Source: an uncultured Cardiobacterium sp.
Lineage (GTDB): Bacteria; Pseudomonadota; Gammaproteobacteria; Cardiobacteriales; Cardiobacteriaceae
DNA: 38,510 bases
Direction of reading: 5' to 3'
Assembly (NCBI RefSeq): GCF_938028825.1
Contig: NZ_CALIZP010000094.1
Span: forward strand, 1-38,510
Made by a program: the position numbers and the translations under genes. This document shows, piece by piece, positions 37,600 through 38,510 of this stretch. Every line of letters starts with the position of its first letter. Positions within the stretch are counted from its first letter, which is position 1. Below the pieces are notes generated by a model. The model had not been told where the DNA came from, ran no database searches, and was given only the letters and a program-made list of their open reading frames with translations.

Positions 37600-38510
37600 C
37601 AGTCCACCAACAGCGCGTTACCATCCAGCGCATCCGGCACCAACTTCTCGTCCTTGAACCACTGCACCTGTTTGAGCACATCGGCACGGTTCAGCGCCGC
37701 ATCCGGCGAGACGCGCATCGCCCCCGCCTGAATCAGCCTGGCCGCCTCCGCTTCGGGCTTATCGACAAACACATAACGGTGCACATCGGCGACCACCGCA
37801 GCCACTTCCGCCTCAGAGAGCGACTTATCGACCAGCGCCGCGTTATAAAGCGCCGCGCCCTTGGCAAAACCGCGCCGGAAAGCAGCAAGCGACTGCGGGT
37901 TATCCTGCGCGCGCTTCGCCGAAGTAAACAGCACCGTTACCTGATAATCCGGCAGAAAATCGGCGACGCGGCCAATCTCCACCGCTGCACCCTGCGCCAC
38001 CCAGTCAGCGGCAAACGCGGGCTGGGCGACAGCAGCATCCACCTTGCCCGCCTGCAACGCGGCGGCAATCGCCGGCATCGTATTCAGCGCCATCGGCTTG
38101 ATGGCGATACCTTCCTGCTTGGCAATCTGCGCGCCCATATACGCAAACGACGACCCCTGGGTGGTGATGGCAAAACGCTTGCCGTCCAAATCCTTGGGCG
38201 ACCGCAAGCCACCGTCAAACGCCGCCTTGCTCGCGAGCAGCACATGCCCCGGCACGCCCTCCGCCTCCGTCAGCGCACCGCCGAAAATCCGCACCGCATC
38301 GCCGCGCGCAGCAAGATTGAGCAGACCGCCGGAGACCGCCGTGATGCCGAAATCAATATCGCCGGAAGCAATCGCAACCGCCATGGCCTGCGCCGCCTGA
38401 AACGGCACCAACTCCGCATCCAGCCCTTCCTCAGCATAAAAGCCGCGTTCCTTGGCGAGAAAATTCGGCGCATGTGACGGCAGGGCGATAAAACCGACCT
38501 TCACCTTTGC
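37599..38510 (-). CDS. ABC transporter substrate-binding protein, NMT1/SsuA-like (partial, 5' end outside window)
   Basis: Periplasmic binding protein of the same importer. The frame is open to the window edge, so the true start and signal peptide are missing; 303 residues are visible, beginning KVKVGFIALPSHAP. The NMT1/SsuA fold is seen in APNFLAKERGFYAEEGLDAELVPFQAAQAMAVAIASGDIDFGI, then DLDGKRFAITTQGSSFAYMGAQIAKQEGI, LQAGKVDAAVAQPAFAADW, and YQVTVLFTSAKRAQDNP. Ligand cannot be told: relatives bind alkanesulfonates, taurine, nitrate, thiamine or riboflavin precursors. The internal GTG at 38504 is probably not a start. Confidence 0.85.
   Translation of the reverse strand, partial: AKVKVGFIALPSHAPNFLAKERGFYAEEGLDAELVPFQAAQAMAVAIASGDIDFGITAVSGGLLNLAARGDAVRIFGGALTEAEGVPGHVLLASKAAFDGGLRSPKDLDGKRFAITTQGSSFAYMGAQIAKQEGIAIKPMALNTMPAIAAALQAGKVDAAVAQPAFAADWVAQGAAVEIGRVADFLPDYQVTVLFTSAKRAQDNPQSLAAFRRGFAKGAALYNAALVDKSLSEAEVAAVVADVHRYVFVDKPEAEAARLIQAGAMRVSPDAALNRADVLKQVQWFKDEKLVPDALDGNALLVD

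Noticed and set aside
1..38510. Neisseria or Pasteurellaceae DNA-uptake sequences near comEC and in terminators
   Set aside because: The terminator stems share no common word, and I did not see GCCGTCTGAA or AAGTGCGGT enriched in the stretches read.

Overview
The window looks like chromosome from a GC-rich gammaproteobacterium. RNase T, the tgt-yajC-secD-secF order, uvrC-pgsA, recA-recX-alaS-aspartokinase and a DolP-type lipoprotein all point to Gammaproteobacteria. A Neisseria-like trimeric porin, a TbpB/fHbp-like surface lipoprotein and a Correia-like small repeat resemble host-associated mucosal bacteria. The combination would fit Cardiobacteriaceae (for example Cardiobacterium), but that placement is inference and no marker gene proves it. 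Almost all of the DNA is coding; I saw no rRNA, tRNA, CRISPR, prophage or transposase gene.

Layout. 1-3003 (+): nitronate monooxygenase-like gene and mnmC, two bases apart. 3100-9328 (-): hscC, then tgt-yajC-secD-secF (queuosine tRNA modification plus accessory Sec translocase). 9491-10903 (+): a membrane-anchored alkaline-phosphatase-superfamily transferase. 10937-15554 (-): a CcoI/FixI-type copper ATPase with a 62-codon in-frame insertion, and comEC with a decayed metallo-beta-lactamase site. 15679-17431 (+): GNAT acetyltransferase, EamA transporter and acpS, joined by ATGA overlaps. 17633-21305 (+): porin with its own strong promoter and terminator, dolP-like lipoprotein, ilvD. 21394-22331: ubiK (-) and a cytochrome c4 (+), divergent. 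22605-27012 (+): kdsB-uvrC-pgsA-rnt-DUF2167-like, tightly packed. 27057-27203: Correia-like element between two convergent terminators. 27276-30204 (-): surface lipoprotein, murI, lysC. 30215-35820 (-): TPR protein-recA-recX-alaS, continuing into lysC. 35851-36034: a 34-bp tandem repeat. 36041-38510 (-): SsuABC/TauABC-like ABC importer whose binding-protein gene runs off the window.

The most interesting signals are not whole genes but small DNA insertions: (1) a 143-bp inverted-repeat element whose right half closely matches, from memory, the Correia repeat (CREE/NEMIS) of Neisseria, with a second decayed end supplying the mnmC stop codon; (2) a 175-bp segment flanked by 11-bp direct repeats inside the copper ATPase gene, preserving the reading frame; (3) an approximately 85-residue insertion in AlaRS containing a twofold repeat; (4) a 34-bp VNTR that abuts a promoter overlapped by a LexA-like box, driving a TPR gene with recA behind it. 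No complete new multi-gene system was recognised.
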